From NCBI GenBank assembly GCA_002506905.1, contig DAYM01000013.1:62001-126000 (forward strand): a stretch of 64,000 nucleotides of DNA, given 5' to 3'. This document shows, piece after piece, positions 6,963 through 16,102 of this stretch. Source of the DNA: Methanomassiliicoccaceae archaeon UBA328 (GTDB taxonomy: Archaea > Thermoplasmatota > Thermoplasmata > Methanomassiliicoccales > Methanomethylophilaceae). The number at the start of each line of letters is the position of its first letter. Within the stretch, counting starts at the first letter, position 1. A model generated the notes under the pieces. The model did no database searches and was not told where the DNA came from. It was given only the letters and a program-made list of their open reading frames with translations. Both the position numbers and the translations under genes were made by a program.

Positions 6963-9683
6963 ATGAATTGTGGGGAATACCAGACCAAAGCACTGACGGC
7001 AGACGCCGTAGAAGAGCTCCAGATAGCATTCCGTGGTAAGACCAAGGTATGCGAATCCGGAAACAAGATCAAAGCAGGCATCTGCATACAGCCTGACAAC
7101 GTGAAAGATGTCAAAGACATAGTCTCCTACGCTGTCAAACACGGATTTGCAGTGACATCCAGCAACAATCCCGAGTGGACCATCGGGGCCGAGAAGACTC
7201 AGGAAGGCAGCATCTTCGTCTGCCTCCGCAGCTTCACCGAGATCGGTGACGTCGACCCTGTCGCAATGTCCATCAGGGTCGGAGCAGGAGCGAAGTGGAA
7301 AGATGTTGTCGAGAAGGTCTCGGCAGCAGGTTTCACGGTCGGTTCCCGCCCCAGCGACCTCGACAGAAGCGTCGGAGCATGGGTTGTCACGAACGGTGTC
7401 GGAGTCGGTTCGTACAAGTACGGATCCGCCAAAGACAACGTCCTGAGCGTCCAGGCAGTCACCAATGAGCTCGTTACCGTCGAAACGGGATACGACAACA
7501 TAGGATACTACATGTCCGGATACAACCTCACACAGCTCTTCTCGGGATCCGAGGGAACCCTCGGTATCGTCACGGCGGTCACATTGAAACTCGCCCCCGC
7601 AGGAGTGACAAAGGCCGTTGCATATCAGTTCGCAGATTACGATGCCATGGATGCAGCCATTCAGAAACTGGTCCACCACCCCAGCATCAAACCCATGGAT
7701 ATTTCCTTCTGCAGCGCAAAGAAGAACCTCCTCCTTGCATTCCAGGGAGCACAGGAATTCATCGACCTCGAAGAGGCAGAGTGCGATGAGATGTTAGAGG
7801 GCGCAACAAAGATCTCCGAGTCCGAGGCAAAGGACCTCTGGACCAAGAGATACGACTACAAGAGGCGCGGCGAGCAGGCCATCGTCCCCGTGAAGAACTG
7901 GGGCAAACTCGCCAAAGATATCAGCGGAAACTACTACGGATCCATCCCGGACCGCAGCTCCGCAGTATTCACACTCAGCTCCGAATCCTTCGATGCCATC
8001 GGCGAGAAGGCAAAGGAACTCGGCGGAAGGAAGATCACCGGTGCAACATTCGATTGGACCCCCTACTTCCTCGGACCCGTCGAAGAACCCGACCTCGAGA
8101 GGGTAGTGACCCCCGAGATCATCGAGAAGCTCAAAGAGATCGTAGGAGCCAAGAACGTCACCACAGAGGGCGTCGACCTCCTGCTTTACAGCAAGGATAT
8201 GGCTCCTCTGCCCAAGATGGCAGGACTTGCATTCAACAACCTCCCGGATGTCGTTGTAAGGCCTTCGACCGTCGAAGAGGTCTCCAAGATCGTCGCACTG
8301 GCTTACAAGAACGGCGTCCCGATCATCCCCAGAGGAAACTCGTCATGGGGACTCGGAGGATGTCAGCCCGCGAACCGCGGTATCGTCATCGACATGTTCT
8401 CGAAGTTCAACAATATCATCAAGATCGACAAAGAGGGAATGGCGGTCAAGGTCGGATGCGGATGCACATGGAAGCACCTGCTCGACACCGTCATGAAAGA
8501 AGGATACATCATCGGTTCATACCCCTCATCATTCCCCTCCGCAACCCTGGGAGCATGGCTCTCCACGAACGGAATGGGTGTCGGTTCATACAAGTACGGA
8601 TCCGCCAAGGACAACGTCCTCAACATGGAGGCCGTCCTCTGCGACGGTACCGTCCTTACCACCGGAAACGACGATGTGGGAACATACTACACCGGATACA
8701 ACCTCAACCAGATCTTCTCCGGAAGCGAGGGTACCCTTGCAGTGTTCGCCACGGTTACGTTCAAACTCCACCCCATGGGCATCATCAAGCCCCTGGCATA
8801 CGAGTTCGACAAACTGGACCAGGCAAACGGAACCATTCAGAAGATCGTCAATCACCCCAGCGTCAGGCCTCTGCACGTCGCATGGTCCGACGAGATGCAC
8901 TTTGCGAATCAGAGAAAGGCAGGGGTCCACGCACCCAATGTGAAGAACCTGCTTCTCGTGACACTTCAGGGCGACGAGAAATTCGTCGAGCTCGAAGAGA
9001 AGACCATTGACGCAATGGTCGCCGAGGAAGGACTCGGAAGGAAGATCACCGATGAGGCACTCCCCGCACACGAGTGGGATGAGAGATGCTACGAATTCAG
9101 GGCAAGAAAGGTCGGAGTCGGAGAGATCCCCGCAGAGGTCATCGTTCCCGCAGTAAGCTGGGGAACATTCGTGGGCCGCTGCTACGAAGGGTTCGAAGAC
9201 ATGAAGATGGAGCCCGGAGGAGTCATCGGAGTCCTTGTCGACAGGAACACATCCCTGTTCATGCCTTACTACTTCAAGGATGACGAGGGATTGCTCGGAA
9301 TGACCGCATTCGGATTCAACTTCTACCTCGGCGATGTCGCCATGGAGTACGGCGGAAGGACTACAGGATTCGGTATCTTCTTTGCATGGAACCTTGACAA
9401 CATCCACGATGCTGACACAGTTGCGTACATGAGGAAGATGAAGACCGTTCTCGATCCCCACGATGTCGTCAACCCCGGACACGTTGTCTGCGGAATGACC
9501 AGGTTCGGAATCAACATGAGCAAGCAGCTCATGGGACTCGGAAGCGGACTCATCCAGCTCGTCAAGAAGATGCTTCCCAAGAACAAGACCTTCTCCGAGA
9601 ACAGGGCAAGGTTCAGATACAACAAGTTGGAAGAGCGCAAAGAGATCGACAGGTCTCACGAGCTCGGAAACGGTTCGGTCTGA
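6963..9683 (+). CDS. Tandem-duplicated FAD-linked oxidase (GlcD-like), 906 aa
   Basis: Two homologous PCMH-type FAD-binding oxidase units are joined in one chain, about residues 1-380 and 381-906. Both contain the repeat GVGSYKYGSAKDNVL and GSEGTL. The second unit has the pyrophosphate loop IPRGNSSWGLGG and looks able to hold FAD. In the first unit the same place reads VTSSNNPEWTIG, so its flavin site is probably lost. Single GlcD-type proteins are about 450 residues. Substrate and electron acceptor are unknown. Methanomassiliicoccales are reported to carry glcD-like genes associated with hdrD, but no hdrD is adjacent here. A strong hairpin follows the stop. Confidence 0.78.
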   Translation: MNCGEYQTKALTADAVEELQIAFRGKTKVCESGNKIKAGICIQPDNVKDVKDIVSYAVKHGFAVTSSNNPEWTIGAEKTQEGSIFVCLRSFTEIGDVDPVAMSIRVGAGAKWKDVVEKVSAAGFTVGSRPSDLDRSVGAWVVTNGVGVGSYKYGSAKDNVLSVQAVTNELVTVETGYDNIGYYMSGYNLTQLFSGSEGTLGIVTAVTLKLAPAGVTKAVAYQFADYDAMDAAIQKLVHHPSIKPMDISFCSAKKNLLLAFQGAQEFIDLEEAECDEMLEGATKISESEAKDLWTKRYDYKRRGEQAIVPVKNWGKLAKDISGNYYGSIPDRSSAVFTLSSESFDAIGEKAKELGGRKITGATFDWTPYFLGPVEEPDLERVVTPEIIEKLKEIVGAKNVTTEGVDLLLYSKDMAPLPKMAGLAFNNLPDVVVRPSTVEEVSKIVALAYKNGVPIIPRGNSSWGLGGCQPANRGIVIDMFSKFNNIIKIDKEGMAVKVGCGCTWKHLLDTVMKEGYIIGSYPSSFPSATLGAWLSTNGMGVGSYKYGSAKDNVLNMEAVLCDGTVLTTGNDDVGTYYTGYNLNQIFSGSEGTLAVFATVTFKLHPMGIIKPLAYEFDKLDQANGTIQKIVNHPSVRPLHVAWSDEMHFANQRKAGVHAPNVKNLLLVTLQGDEKFVELEEKTIDAMVAEEGLGRKITDEALPAHEWDERCYEFRARKVGVGEIPAEVIVPAVSWGTFVGRCYEGFEDMKMEPGGVIGVLVDRNTSLFMPYYFKDDEGLLGMTAFGFNFYLGDVAMEYGGRTTGFGIFFAWNLDNIHDADTVAYMRKMKTVLDPHDVVNPGHVVCGMTRFGINMSKQLMGLGSGLIQLVKKMLPKNKTFSENRARFRYNKLEERKEIDRSHELGNGSV

Positions 9684-9702
9684 TCAAATCATTTAATCTC
9701 AA

Positions 9703-9728
9703 GCACGGTCCTCTGGGACCGTGCATCC
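9703..9728 (+). terminator. Hairpin terminator after the FAD oxidase
   Basis: A perfect 9-bp stem GCACGGTCC/GGACCGTGC with loop TCTG, followed by ATCCTTTTC. It lies 20 bases after the TGA and before the sensor gene at 9746. Confidence 0.65.
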
Positions 9729-9745
9729 TTTTCATCTGGTGAAAA

Positions 9746-11653
9746 ATGTACGGAGCTCTCATAATCTCTGACGATTCTGTTTTTTTGCAGCAGGCTCAGA
9801 GATTCATCACCAACGTCAACCGGGAGATAGATGTCTCAGTACTGAACGATATTTCCAAACTCAGGGGTGCGCTGAGCGATCGCGACAAGATCGACGTCAT
9901 CGTATGCGATCACGATCCTCCGAAGATGGATGCTATTGCGGTATTCAACGAGCTCAGCCGCATGAACGATCTCCGTCCGTTCATCATTATGACCAAGAAT
10001 CCCGACGGCGACGTGGCCATAAAGGCGTTCGAGCTGAAGATGAACTACTATGTAAGCCGCAGCAACGTCATCAATTTCTACATGGACCTGGCATCGAAGA
10101 TAGTGCTGTCTGCGGAGAAGAAGAGGATCACCGACGACCGTGTTCTGAACGACCGCAGGACCGAGACCCTTCTCAACATGGCCAAGATGCAGGACAGGGA
10201 GTTCGGGGAGATCCTCAACTATGCTCTGAATTCCGGTGTGAAGTTCACTAACAGCAACATGGGATACATCGCAATGTATGATTCCGAGACCGAGAAGCTG
10301 AAGATGTCAGCATGGTCCCTGGGAGGTCCCGAGCGTTGCAAGATGCCGAACCGTCAGATCATGTACGATTTCGATTCTACCGGTGTTTGGGGAGAGCCTA
10401 TACGCCGCAGGGAATCTATCATCATCAACGATTATGCCAACGAGAAGAAGTATCACAAGAACGGAACGCCTGACGGACATGTTCCGCTGAACAGGCTTCT
10501 GATGATACCGATCTTCCATAACGGCAAGATAATGGCGACGGCCGGTGTGGGAAACAAGGCCCGTGAATACACCGAGGACGACGTCAAACAATTCACATTG
10601 CTGATGGACGGTCTGATGTCCATCTACCATGAGAGGATGCTTCAGGAAGAGAACGTCAGGAGCGAGCGCAGTCTGAGGGATGTCCTGCATTCCGTGCCTC
10701 TGGGTATTCTTATTCTAGACAAGGATCTGAATACGATCATGGACAATGATTATGCCAAGGAGCTTGTCTCTTCCCATTCGCTCTGTCTTTCAAGGGACCC
10801 TGTCAGAATAGGGAACAACGAACTTTCCCGCACCATATCCGCAGACCTCAGGGAGTTCCGCAATTCCGACAGGGACGATATGCAGTTCGAGCATACATTC
10901 AATATAGGCAACAGGGACAGGGCGATGAGGGTCGTCATGGCCAAGTCGTACGGCAGGAACAAGGCCCTGGAAGGTTTCACCGTGATCATAGACGATATCA
11001 CCGAACTTGTCAGCAAGGGAAAGCTGCTGTACAACACCATGGCAAGGATCAATGTCCTGGACTCTCTGATCAACGACGACATCAGGAAGAGTCTTTCCAA
11101 GATGGATGAGGACATCGCCAAGATCCCGGATTCGGACGGAAAGGCCGCTTTGAAGGACAGCCTGAAGAACCTGGGTCATATCATGGAATTCGTCAGAGAG
11201 TATCATGACGTGGGAGTTACCGATCCGCAGTGGCAGGAACTTTCCCTTGTCATCGATGCGGCGATCACCGTCAACAAGCTGGAGCCCGGGTTCCTGTCGC
11301 ACAGGACCGACGGCATCAAGGTCCTGGCGGACCCGTCGTTCTACAACGTGTTCTCCGGTCTGATAACATATTCCCTTACCTTCGGAGTGCATGTGACGCA
11401 TTGTGCGGTCAAATGCAGGCTGGAGGACGGTGAACTTATAATCTCGTATTCCGACGACGGTACGGGTATCGCCATCAAGGACAAAGCGGATTTCACATCC
11501 GGCAATTCCATGGACTTCGGCAGAGGTATCTATCTTGCCATGAACATTCTGAGGGTATCGAAGTTCGGTGTCAGGGAGAACGGGCTTCCCGGAAAGGGAT
11601 TGTCCGTGGAGATAACCGTTCCGCCTTCTTATTACTCGATAGATCTGGAATGA
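9746..11653 (+). CDS. REC-GAF-PAS-HATPase sensor protein, degenerate kinase (copy A)
   Basis: A 635-residue soluble sensor. It has an N-terminal receiver-like domain with D55 in VIVCDHDPPKMDAI, a GAF domain at about 150-300 (ending MATAGVGNKAREYTEDD), a PAS-like region at about 315-430 and a C-terminal GHKL ATPase domain (DDGTGI, GKGLSVEITVPP). At the expected H-box (family RHDILNQL) it reads RINVLDSL, and the N-box reads GLITYSL, so both the phosphoacceptor His and the key Asn are missing. It therefore probably signals without classical phosphotransfer. It converges on copy A hyuA with no spacing and is a paralogue of the gene at 17628-19556. RBS GGTG sits just before the ATG. Confidence 0.82.
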   Translation: MYGALIISDDSVFLQQAQRFITNVNREIDVSVLNDISKLRGALSDRDKIDVIVCDHDPPKMDAIAVFNELSRMNDLRPFIIMTKNPDGDVAIKAFELKMNYYVSRSNVINFYMDLASKIVLSAEKKRITDDRVLNDRRTETLLNMAKMQDREFGEILNYALNSGVKFTNSNMGYIAMYDSETEKLKMSAWSLGGPERCKMPNRQIMYDFDSTGVWGEPIRRRESIIINDYANEKKYHKNGTPDGHVPLNRLLMIPIFHNGKIMATAGVGNKAREYTEDDVKQFTLLMDGLMSIYHERMLQEENVRSERSLRDVLHSVPLGILILDKDLNTIMDNDYAKELVSSHSLCLSRDPVRIGNNELSRTISADLREFRNSDRDDMQFEHTFNIGNRDRAMRVVMAKSYGRNKALEGFTVIIDDITELVSKGKLLYNTMARINVLDSLINDDIRKSLSKMDEDIAKIPDSDGKAALKDSLKNLGHIMEFVREYHDVGVTDPQWQELSLVIDAAITVNKLEPGFLSHRTDGIKVLADPSFYNVFSGLITYSLTFGVHVTHCAVKCRLEDGELIISYSDDGTGIAIKDKADFTSGNSMDFGRGIYLAMNILRVSKFGVRENGLPGKGLSVEITVPPSYYSIDLE

Positions 11654-13636
11654 TCAGGTCATCTGCATGGGCTTTCCGCTTGCCGTGACCGTGACCGTGA
11701 GGTCCAGAGTGGCCTTCGACGCTTCTACCTGATACGTCCTCTCATCGAGCTTGTATTCTATTTCGCAGCCTGCAGCTCCGGAGGATTCCACAGCGGTCTT
11801 TACGTACTTTCCGCCTTCGTCCTTCGCGTACCTTATCGCATCGTCCATGTTCTCGAATTCCATTTTGCCGAGCTTGGAGAATGCCGTACACGGGTCGCTC
11901 TTCTTAGAGCATCCGGCCTTGGGCTCTATGAGGATGGATATCGATTCGACGATGCATCCCGATATGGCGCCCACTGCGTTTCCTACCATGCAGTCGTGAG
12001 GGGATATGTATGCCGTATGAAGTCTTCTGGCAACTTCGGGGAGCCAGGCATTGACCGGTGCTCCGATACCGATTATGGGATTCTGCAACGCTATGTCGCA
12101 TCTGAATTCCTCTGATGCGGTATCGGAAGACGCAAGATCCAGCATTCTGTCGCAGATCTCGCACGTCTTTGTCTTACCGGTGTCATCGAAGAACAGTTTC
12201 ATCATGATCTCGCGGGATATCTTCCTGTAGACCAGTTCCTTACCCATCCTGATCAGTTCTTCCGGGCTGACGCCTACGCGTCTGCTGACGAATTCCACAC
12301 CGATCTTTGACGCTTCGGTGCAGTATTCCTCATAGGTGCCTTCTGCATGGAGGAGGTCCGTTGGGGTGAGACTGATCCTCTGGATGAGGCCGTGTTCCTC
12401 CATGCGGTTGACATCGAAATCAAGGGGGTGGACATTCAGTATGCTTGCCGCGCGTCTGAGTGTCGTAGGGTGTGCATTGATAAGTGCCAGGAACTCCTTG
12501 TCGATGGCCGATATCCTGTCGTTTGAAAGCGGCTTCGAGATCATAAAGAACTCAACATCGGATATTGCGTTCCTTTCGTCGAATGCTTCGCGGCGGGTCA
12601 CCGGAATGTTCAGGGATTCCCTGAGCTCTTCTAATATCTCGGGGTGCTGAAATGCCGCGATGCAAAGGGGCACTACGCGCTGGGGCTTCAGCGAGATCTT
12701 CGATCCGTTCAGGAAGATACGGCTGTCGCCGCCTATTCCCGAGGTCGAGATCTGTGCCGCCATCACATGCGTGTGATGCCCTCCGATCATGGCGCCTTCC
12801 CTGTCTATCGCAGGATATCCGTTCTTCAGAACACCGATATCCGTGGTGGTCCCGCCCATATCGACCACAACGGCGTTAGGTGTTCCCGTCAGGACCCTTG
12901 CACCGTTGAGACTGGCTGCAGGGCCGCACAGGATCGTCTCTACAGGACGTTCTTCTGCGGTCTCCACGCTCATTATCGATCCGTCTCCCTTGACTATCAT
13001 GATCGGAGCAGAGATGTTATGCTTCGCCATGACCGCGGAGACGGATTGGATCAACTCCTTGATCACAGGGATGAGTCTGGCGTTCATCATGCAAGTGACC
13101 GTCCTTTCGTTGAATCCCAGCGATGACGAGAGCTGGTATCCGCAAACGACGGGCTTCCCGGTGATCTCCTTTGCCAGTCTTCCCACTTCTACTTCGTGTT
13201 CGGGATTCCTGACACTCATATAACCTGTGACCGCAATGCAGTCGACCCTGTCTTTGATGACATTGAGAAATGCGGAAACAGTACCGGTATCGAGAGGTTC
13301 TGTCTCCTTTCCGTCGAGATCGTGCTGTCCCTTCACGCAGATATACTCATCGGCGCTGATGGAACCGTCGTATTCCCTGCCTATGCAGATGAGTCCGACC
13401 TTGCAGCCCTTGCCTTCAACGACGGAGTTGGTGGCAAGGGTGGATGAAAGTGAAATGATAGAGACCTGTGACAGCAGGTCCTTGTTGAAGCCCTTGAGGG
13501 AATTCTCTATTCCGATGACAAGATCTTCTTTCGTCGTCAGGGCCTTGGCCTCTTCCAGGATGGAATTGTCTGCAGTGTTGACCATGACTGCGTCTGTGTA
13601 TGTACCGCCTGTATCGAGGCCTAGTCCTAGGGACAT
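11654..13636 (-). CDS. HyuA-like hydantoinase/oxoprolinase-family ATPase (copy A)
   Basis: A 660-residue ASKHA ATPase of the hydantoinase A/oxoprolinase family: phosphate-1 GLGLDTGGTYTDAV at the N terminus, VVVDMGGTTTDIGVL in the middle, and the family tail IGIGAPVNAWLPEV and GNAVGAISG. A CEIC motif (C492, C495) suggests a metal site. No HyuB partner is near. Linkage to methyltransferase and small cysteine-rich genes suggests ATP-driven reactivation of a corrinoid protein or activation of a substrate; both are inference. The ATG at 13636 is chosen because AGGTGAT, overlapping the small gene stop, lies properly upstream and because copy B has the same length. Its stop abuts the sensor gene. 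Confidence 0.8.
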   Translation of the reverse strand: MSLGLGLDTGGTYTDAVMVNTADNSILEEAKALTTKEDLVIGIENSLKGFNKDLLSQVSIISLSSTLATNSVVEGKGCKVGLICIGREYDGSISADEYICVKGQHDLDGKETEPLDTGTVSAFLNVIKDRVDCIAVTGYMSVRNPEHEVEVGRLAKEITGKPVVCGYQLSSSLGFNERTVTCMMNARLIPVIKELIQSVSAVMAKHNISAPIMIVKGDGSIMSVETAEERPVETILCGPAASLNGARVLTGTPNAVVVDMGGTTTDIGVLKNGYPAIDREGAMIGGHHTHVMAAQISTSGIGGDSRIFLNGSKISLKPQRVVPLCIAAFQHPEILEELRESLNIPVTRREAFDERNAISDVEFFMISKPLSNDRISAIDKEFLALINAHPTTLRRAASILNVHPLDFDVNRMEEHGLIQRISLTPTDLLHAEGTYEEYCTEASKIGVEFVSRRVGVSPEELIRMGKELVYRKISREIMMKLFFDDTGKTKTCEICDRMLDLASSDTASEEFRCDIALQNPIIGIGAPVNAWLPEVARRLHTAYISPHDCMVGNAVGAISGCIVESISILIEPKAGCSKKSDPCTAFSKLGKMEFENMDDAIRYAKDEGGKYVKTAVESSGAAGCEIEYKLDERTYQVEASKATLDLTVTVTASGKPMQMT

Positions 13637-13644
13637 TCGAACCA

Positions 13645-13956
13645 TCACCTGTTGTATACGGTTATACCGAGTCCGTCGTAGTGTTGGTTGACAACATCGC
13701 AGATGTGGTCCGCCATGATCCTCTGCTGCTGCTTTCCGTTGATTTCCGGGGTCTCGTTGATAAAGAATTCGTGATCGCACTTGGCGCATCTTACCTTGGG
13801 ACATCCCTTTACTGCTTCGGAGCATCCCTGGCACGCAAAGGCGCGTGCATATACCAATGAAAACTTGAATCCGCAATTGGGGCAGGCGAACTTCCTGACC
13901 GAGGCCGTGGTCTCGTAGGAGAAGCCCTTTGCTCTCATCGCATCGTAAATACTCAT
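13645..13956 (-). CDS. Small seven-cysteine metal-binding protein (copy A)
   Basis: A 103-residue protein with cysteines at 25, 28, 42, 45, 52, 57 and 60 (CPNC, CQGC, GCPK, CAKC), a pattern that could hold two zinc ions or an Fe-S cluster. Length and cysteines are the same in the copy at 17313-17624. I do not recognise a named family. It ends 8 bases before hyuA and carries that gene's RBS. The second in-frame ATG (13956) is chosen because AAGAG lies 9 bases upstream and copy B starts at the equivalent position. Confidence 0.75.
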   Translation of the reverse strand: MSIYDAMRAKGFSYETTASVRKFACPNCGFKFSLVYARAFACQGCSEAVKGCPKVRCAKCDHEFFINETPEINGKQQQRIMADHICDVVNQHYDGLGITVYNR

Positions 13957-13988
13957 ATTCGTCATCTCTTGATTATTGATTGGGGTGG

Positions 13989-14049
13989 ACGGACCCGTAT
14001 CTCGGCAAGGGGCGATCGCTGTGAGCAGTGATCTTGGATACAGGTCCGT
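13989..14049 (-). promoter_or_regulatory. Structured leader element upstream of copy A small gene/hyuA
   Basis: On the minus strand the arms ACGGACCTGTATC and GATACGGGTCCGT pair over 13 positions (one G-U) and enclose a 35-nt interior. The interior shares GATC, CTG, CACA and ATCGC blocks with an element before copy B hyuA at 21671-21725. Position and conservation suggest a cis-acting RNA or protein site. No B12-box consensus is seen. Confidence 0.55.
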
Positions 14050-14071
14050 TCATTTTTACATGATAGATCTT

Positions 14072-14093
14072 GAGGGGGGTCTTGGCCCCCCTC
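14072..14093 (-). terminator. GC-rich hairpin between methyltransferase fragment and small gene
   Basis: A perfect 8-bp stem GAGGGGGG/CCCCCCTC with a 6-nt loop lies downstream of the truncated methyltransferase gene and upstream of the leader element. There is no T-run right after it, so it may be a weak terminator or a processing signal. Confidence 0.45.
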
Positions 14094-14137
14094 TTAAGGG
14101 GTTTAGGTTGGAAGAGAAATAGTTTGGTTTGTTGTTC

Positions 14138-14974
14138 TCAGTAGGTCATCTTTCCGTATTGCTTGACAGCGTCAACCATTGCGGTGATGTTCTCGAGCTT
14201 ACAGTTGATGTCCGGAGGCACCTCACAGTTGGTCGAGATACAGTAGGAGGACTTCAGTCCGCGCTTACAGAGTGCGGTCTTGACCTCCTGACACAGATCC
14301 TTGGTGGCCTTGGTCACATCTTCCGCGGTTCCTCTGATGAAGAGCTGCGGATCGATCTGTCCGGCAACCAGACAGTTGTCTGCGTATCCTTCCTCGATGA
14401 CCTTTGATGCTGTGGAGGATCCCTCTACCTGGGGGTAGTAGGCCATCGAGTAGATCGAAGGCTTGTATTCCTTGATCTGCGTGTTTAGGTGGGGAAGGTC
14501 CGCACAGTTGTGGATGGCCAACGCCATTCCGTTGTCCAGGACCTCCTGGTTGAGTTTCTGGGCATACTGTGCTTCGAACTCATGGTATTCTGCATCTCCG
14601 AGGACGGAGTAGTTACCCCAGAGATAATCCCACATCAACGCGTTGATGCCGGTCTGGCCCATTGCCTTGATGATCTGCGAGTCGTATTCCTGCATGACCT
14701 TCAGTGCCTTGTGCACCGGTGCGGGGTCTGTGAACATATCCATGAACAGCCTCTCCGCTCCGACGGTCTGTGACAGTGCCAGCAGAGGCCCCTCGACGAA
14801 AGCGGAGTTGACCACTTTTCCGTTGAGTCCGGCTGCCATTTCTTTCGTTCCTTCAATGAGGACACTGGTTCTTCCCTTCTTGACGTCGGGGACGGTGAAG
14901 TTCTCATAGTCTTCGGGTCCGTTTTTAGTGTTGAAACATTTTTTGATTTTGGTATCCATCGGATGGATGTTCAT
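14138..14974 (-). CDS. N-terminally truncated MtbA/MtaA-type methyltransferase (copy A)
   Basis: 278 residues of a uroporphyrinogen-decarboxylase-fold methylcobamide:CoM methyltransferase. Zinc ligands are kept: IHNC (His and Cys) and STNCEVPP (third Cys). Alignment with the 362-residue copy at 16103 starts only at GPEDYENF (copy B residue 102), so about 100 N-terminal residues are absent. The first 14 residues here (MNIHPMDTKIKKCF) have no counterpart. An in-frame TGA lies upstream, so no longer start exists. The start region contains the palindrome ATCCAT-N3-ATGGAT, which elsewhere is found in upstream regions. Probably a remnant left by a deletion; activity is doubtful but the frame is intact. 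Confidence 0.72.
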   Translation of the reverse strand: MNIHPMDTKIKKCFNTKNGPEDYENFTVPDVKKGRTSVLIEGTKEMAAGLNGKVVNSAFVEGPLLALSQTVGAERLFMDMFTDPAPVHKALKVMQEYDSQIIKAMGQTGINALMWDYLWGNYSVLGDAEYHEFEAQYAQKLNQEVLDNGMALAIHNCADLPHLNTQIKEYKPSIYSMAYYPQVEGSSTASKVIEEGYADNCLVAGQIDPQLFIRGTAEDVTKATKDLCQEVKTALCKRGLKSSYCISTNCEVPPDINCKLENITAMVDAVKQYGKMTY

Positions 14975-15451
14975 ATTATCTGCTTTGACGGTGGGTTCTG
15001 TTTTTCATGTCGAATCGTTCGTCCGCCGATCTGGTTGCAGCTCGGGTTTCATATGCAGTATCTGCGTCAATTCTTATGTTCTGCCGATATAGGAATCGGT
15101 TAAACGGCCCAATTTGAAGAGTTCGGCATTCATCATGAATCTCTGCTGTTGAAAATTATATGTTTTTATGATTTTTTTTATCTTCAATATCTTTATTTTT
15201 GGATTTATTTATAATAGATATATTTATATACTAAATATTAAAAATTTATTTTTTTAGATTCTAAATTTACTATTTTCCTACCATAAACCTTTCAAAATCA
15301 AAACATTTTCAGGTTTATTTATATATTAATCTACTAATTTTTAAGTAATATGTAAAAAATTCTATGGATATTCAATCCATCCATATAGGGGTTATTAATA
15401 TTGTCAAATTAAATCTATATTTATCCTGTGAAAAACAGGAGGAGGATGTAA
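14975..15451. other. AT-rich intergenic and promoter region of the copy B methyltransferase operon
   Basis: 477 bases without a gene. From about 15140 it is extremely AT-rich, with several TATA-like runs (for example TATATTTATATAC near 15228). The RBS AGGAGGAT lies at 15439-15446. A short hairpin TCCTGT/ACAGGA overlaps the approach to the RBS. No coding signal is seen. Confidence 0.6.
15364..15380. promoter_or_regulatory. Palindromic box upstream of the copy B corrinoid operon
   Basis: ATGGAT-N5-ATCCAT, followed by a further CCAT. Related ATCCAT-N3-ATGGAT palindromes occur at 14954-14968 (start of the truncated methyltransferase) and at 21938-21952 (upstream of copy B hyuA). Candidate operator for a shared regulator; inference from repeated occurrence. 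Confidence 0.4.
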
Positions 15452-16096
15452 ATGACAACAAAGGAAGAAGTTTTGGAGAAACTCAGCAATGCTGTTCTTA
15501 CCTACAAAAGGAACGATGCGATTGCAGCAGCAAACGAGGCGATTGAGATCAATGTCAATCCCGTCGATGCGATCAATGAAGGTCTTGTAAAAGGCATGAA
15601 CATTATCGGAGACAAATACGGTGCCCATGAGATCTATCTGCCGCAAGTACTTACGGCAGCCAGTGCGATGTACGGTGCCCTTGACATATTGCTTCCCAGG
15701 ATTCCTAAGGCGGATCTCAGCGATTCCAAGACCTGTGTGACTTGTGTGGTGGAGGGAGATGTTCACGACATTGGGAAGAATATCGTGAAGACAATGCTTA
15801 CGGCCGGCGGCTATATGGTTACCGATCTCGGCAAGGACATATCGTCTGATGATATTGTCAAGAATGTCGAAAGCAACAATATAGATATTCTCTGCATGAG
15901 CACTCTGATGACTCCTACCATGGACAACATGAAGAAGACCATCGATATTATGAAAGAAACCGGATATCGCGGTAACTGCGTCGTTACCATCGGCGGACCG
16001 CCTACATCTCCGTCGTTTGCGGAGGAAATCGGAGCGGATCACCGCGATGCGAATGCGCAGAATTGTGTAAGCTGGCTGAAGACCGGAAAGGAGTGA
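15452..16096 (+). CDS. Corrinoid methyl-carrier protein (MtbC/MttC/MtmC family)
   Basis: A 214-residue cognate corrinoid protein. It has an N-terminal four-helix cap (about 1-90) and a Rossmann B12-binding domain with D103-x-H105-x-x-G108 (EGDVHDIGKN), where H105 is the lower cobalt ligand, plus the GG segment TIGGPPTSPSFAEEIGAD. It would carry a methyl group from an unidentified substrate methyltransferase to the enzyme encoded 6 bases downstream. It is the only corrinoid protein in the window; copy A has none. Strong RBS AGGAGGAT. Which methylated compound it serves cannot be told from sequence, because no MtaB, MtmB, MtbB or MttB gene is linked. Confidence 0.9.
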   Translation: MTTKEEVLEKLSNAVLTYKRNDAIAAANEAIEINVNPVDAINEGLVKGMNIIGDKYGAHEIYLPQVLTAASAMYGALDILLPRIPKADLSDSKTCVTCVVEGDVHDIGKNIVKTMLTAGGYMVTDLGKDISSDDIVKNVESNNIDILCMSTLMTPTMDNMKKTIDIMKETGYRGNCVVTIGGPPTSPSFAEEIGADHRDANAQNCVSWLKTGKE

Positions 16097-16102
16097 TGGT
16101 GT

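Noticed and set aside
8586..9659. A 357-codon open frame antisense to the FAD oxidase
   Set aside because: Shadow frame; no start signal and no recognisable domain.
13989..14049. Cobalamin riboswitch
   Set aside because: The structured leader lies in a corrinoid-related locus, but I could not find a B12-box consensus or the expected size of about 200 nt.
14975..15451. Replication origin in the AT-rich region
   Set aside because: AT-rich, but no ORB-type repeats and no cdc6/orc gene nearby.
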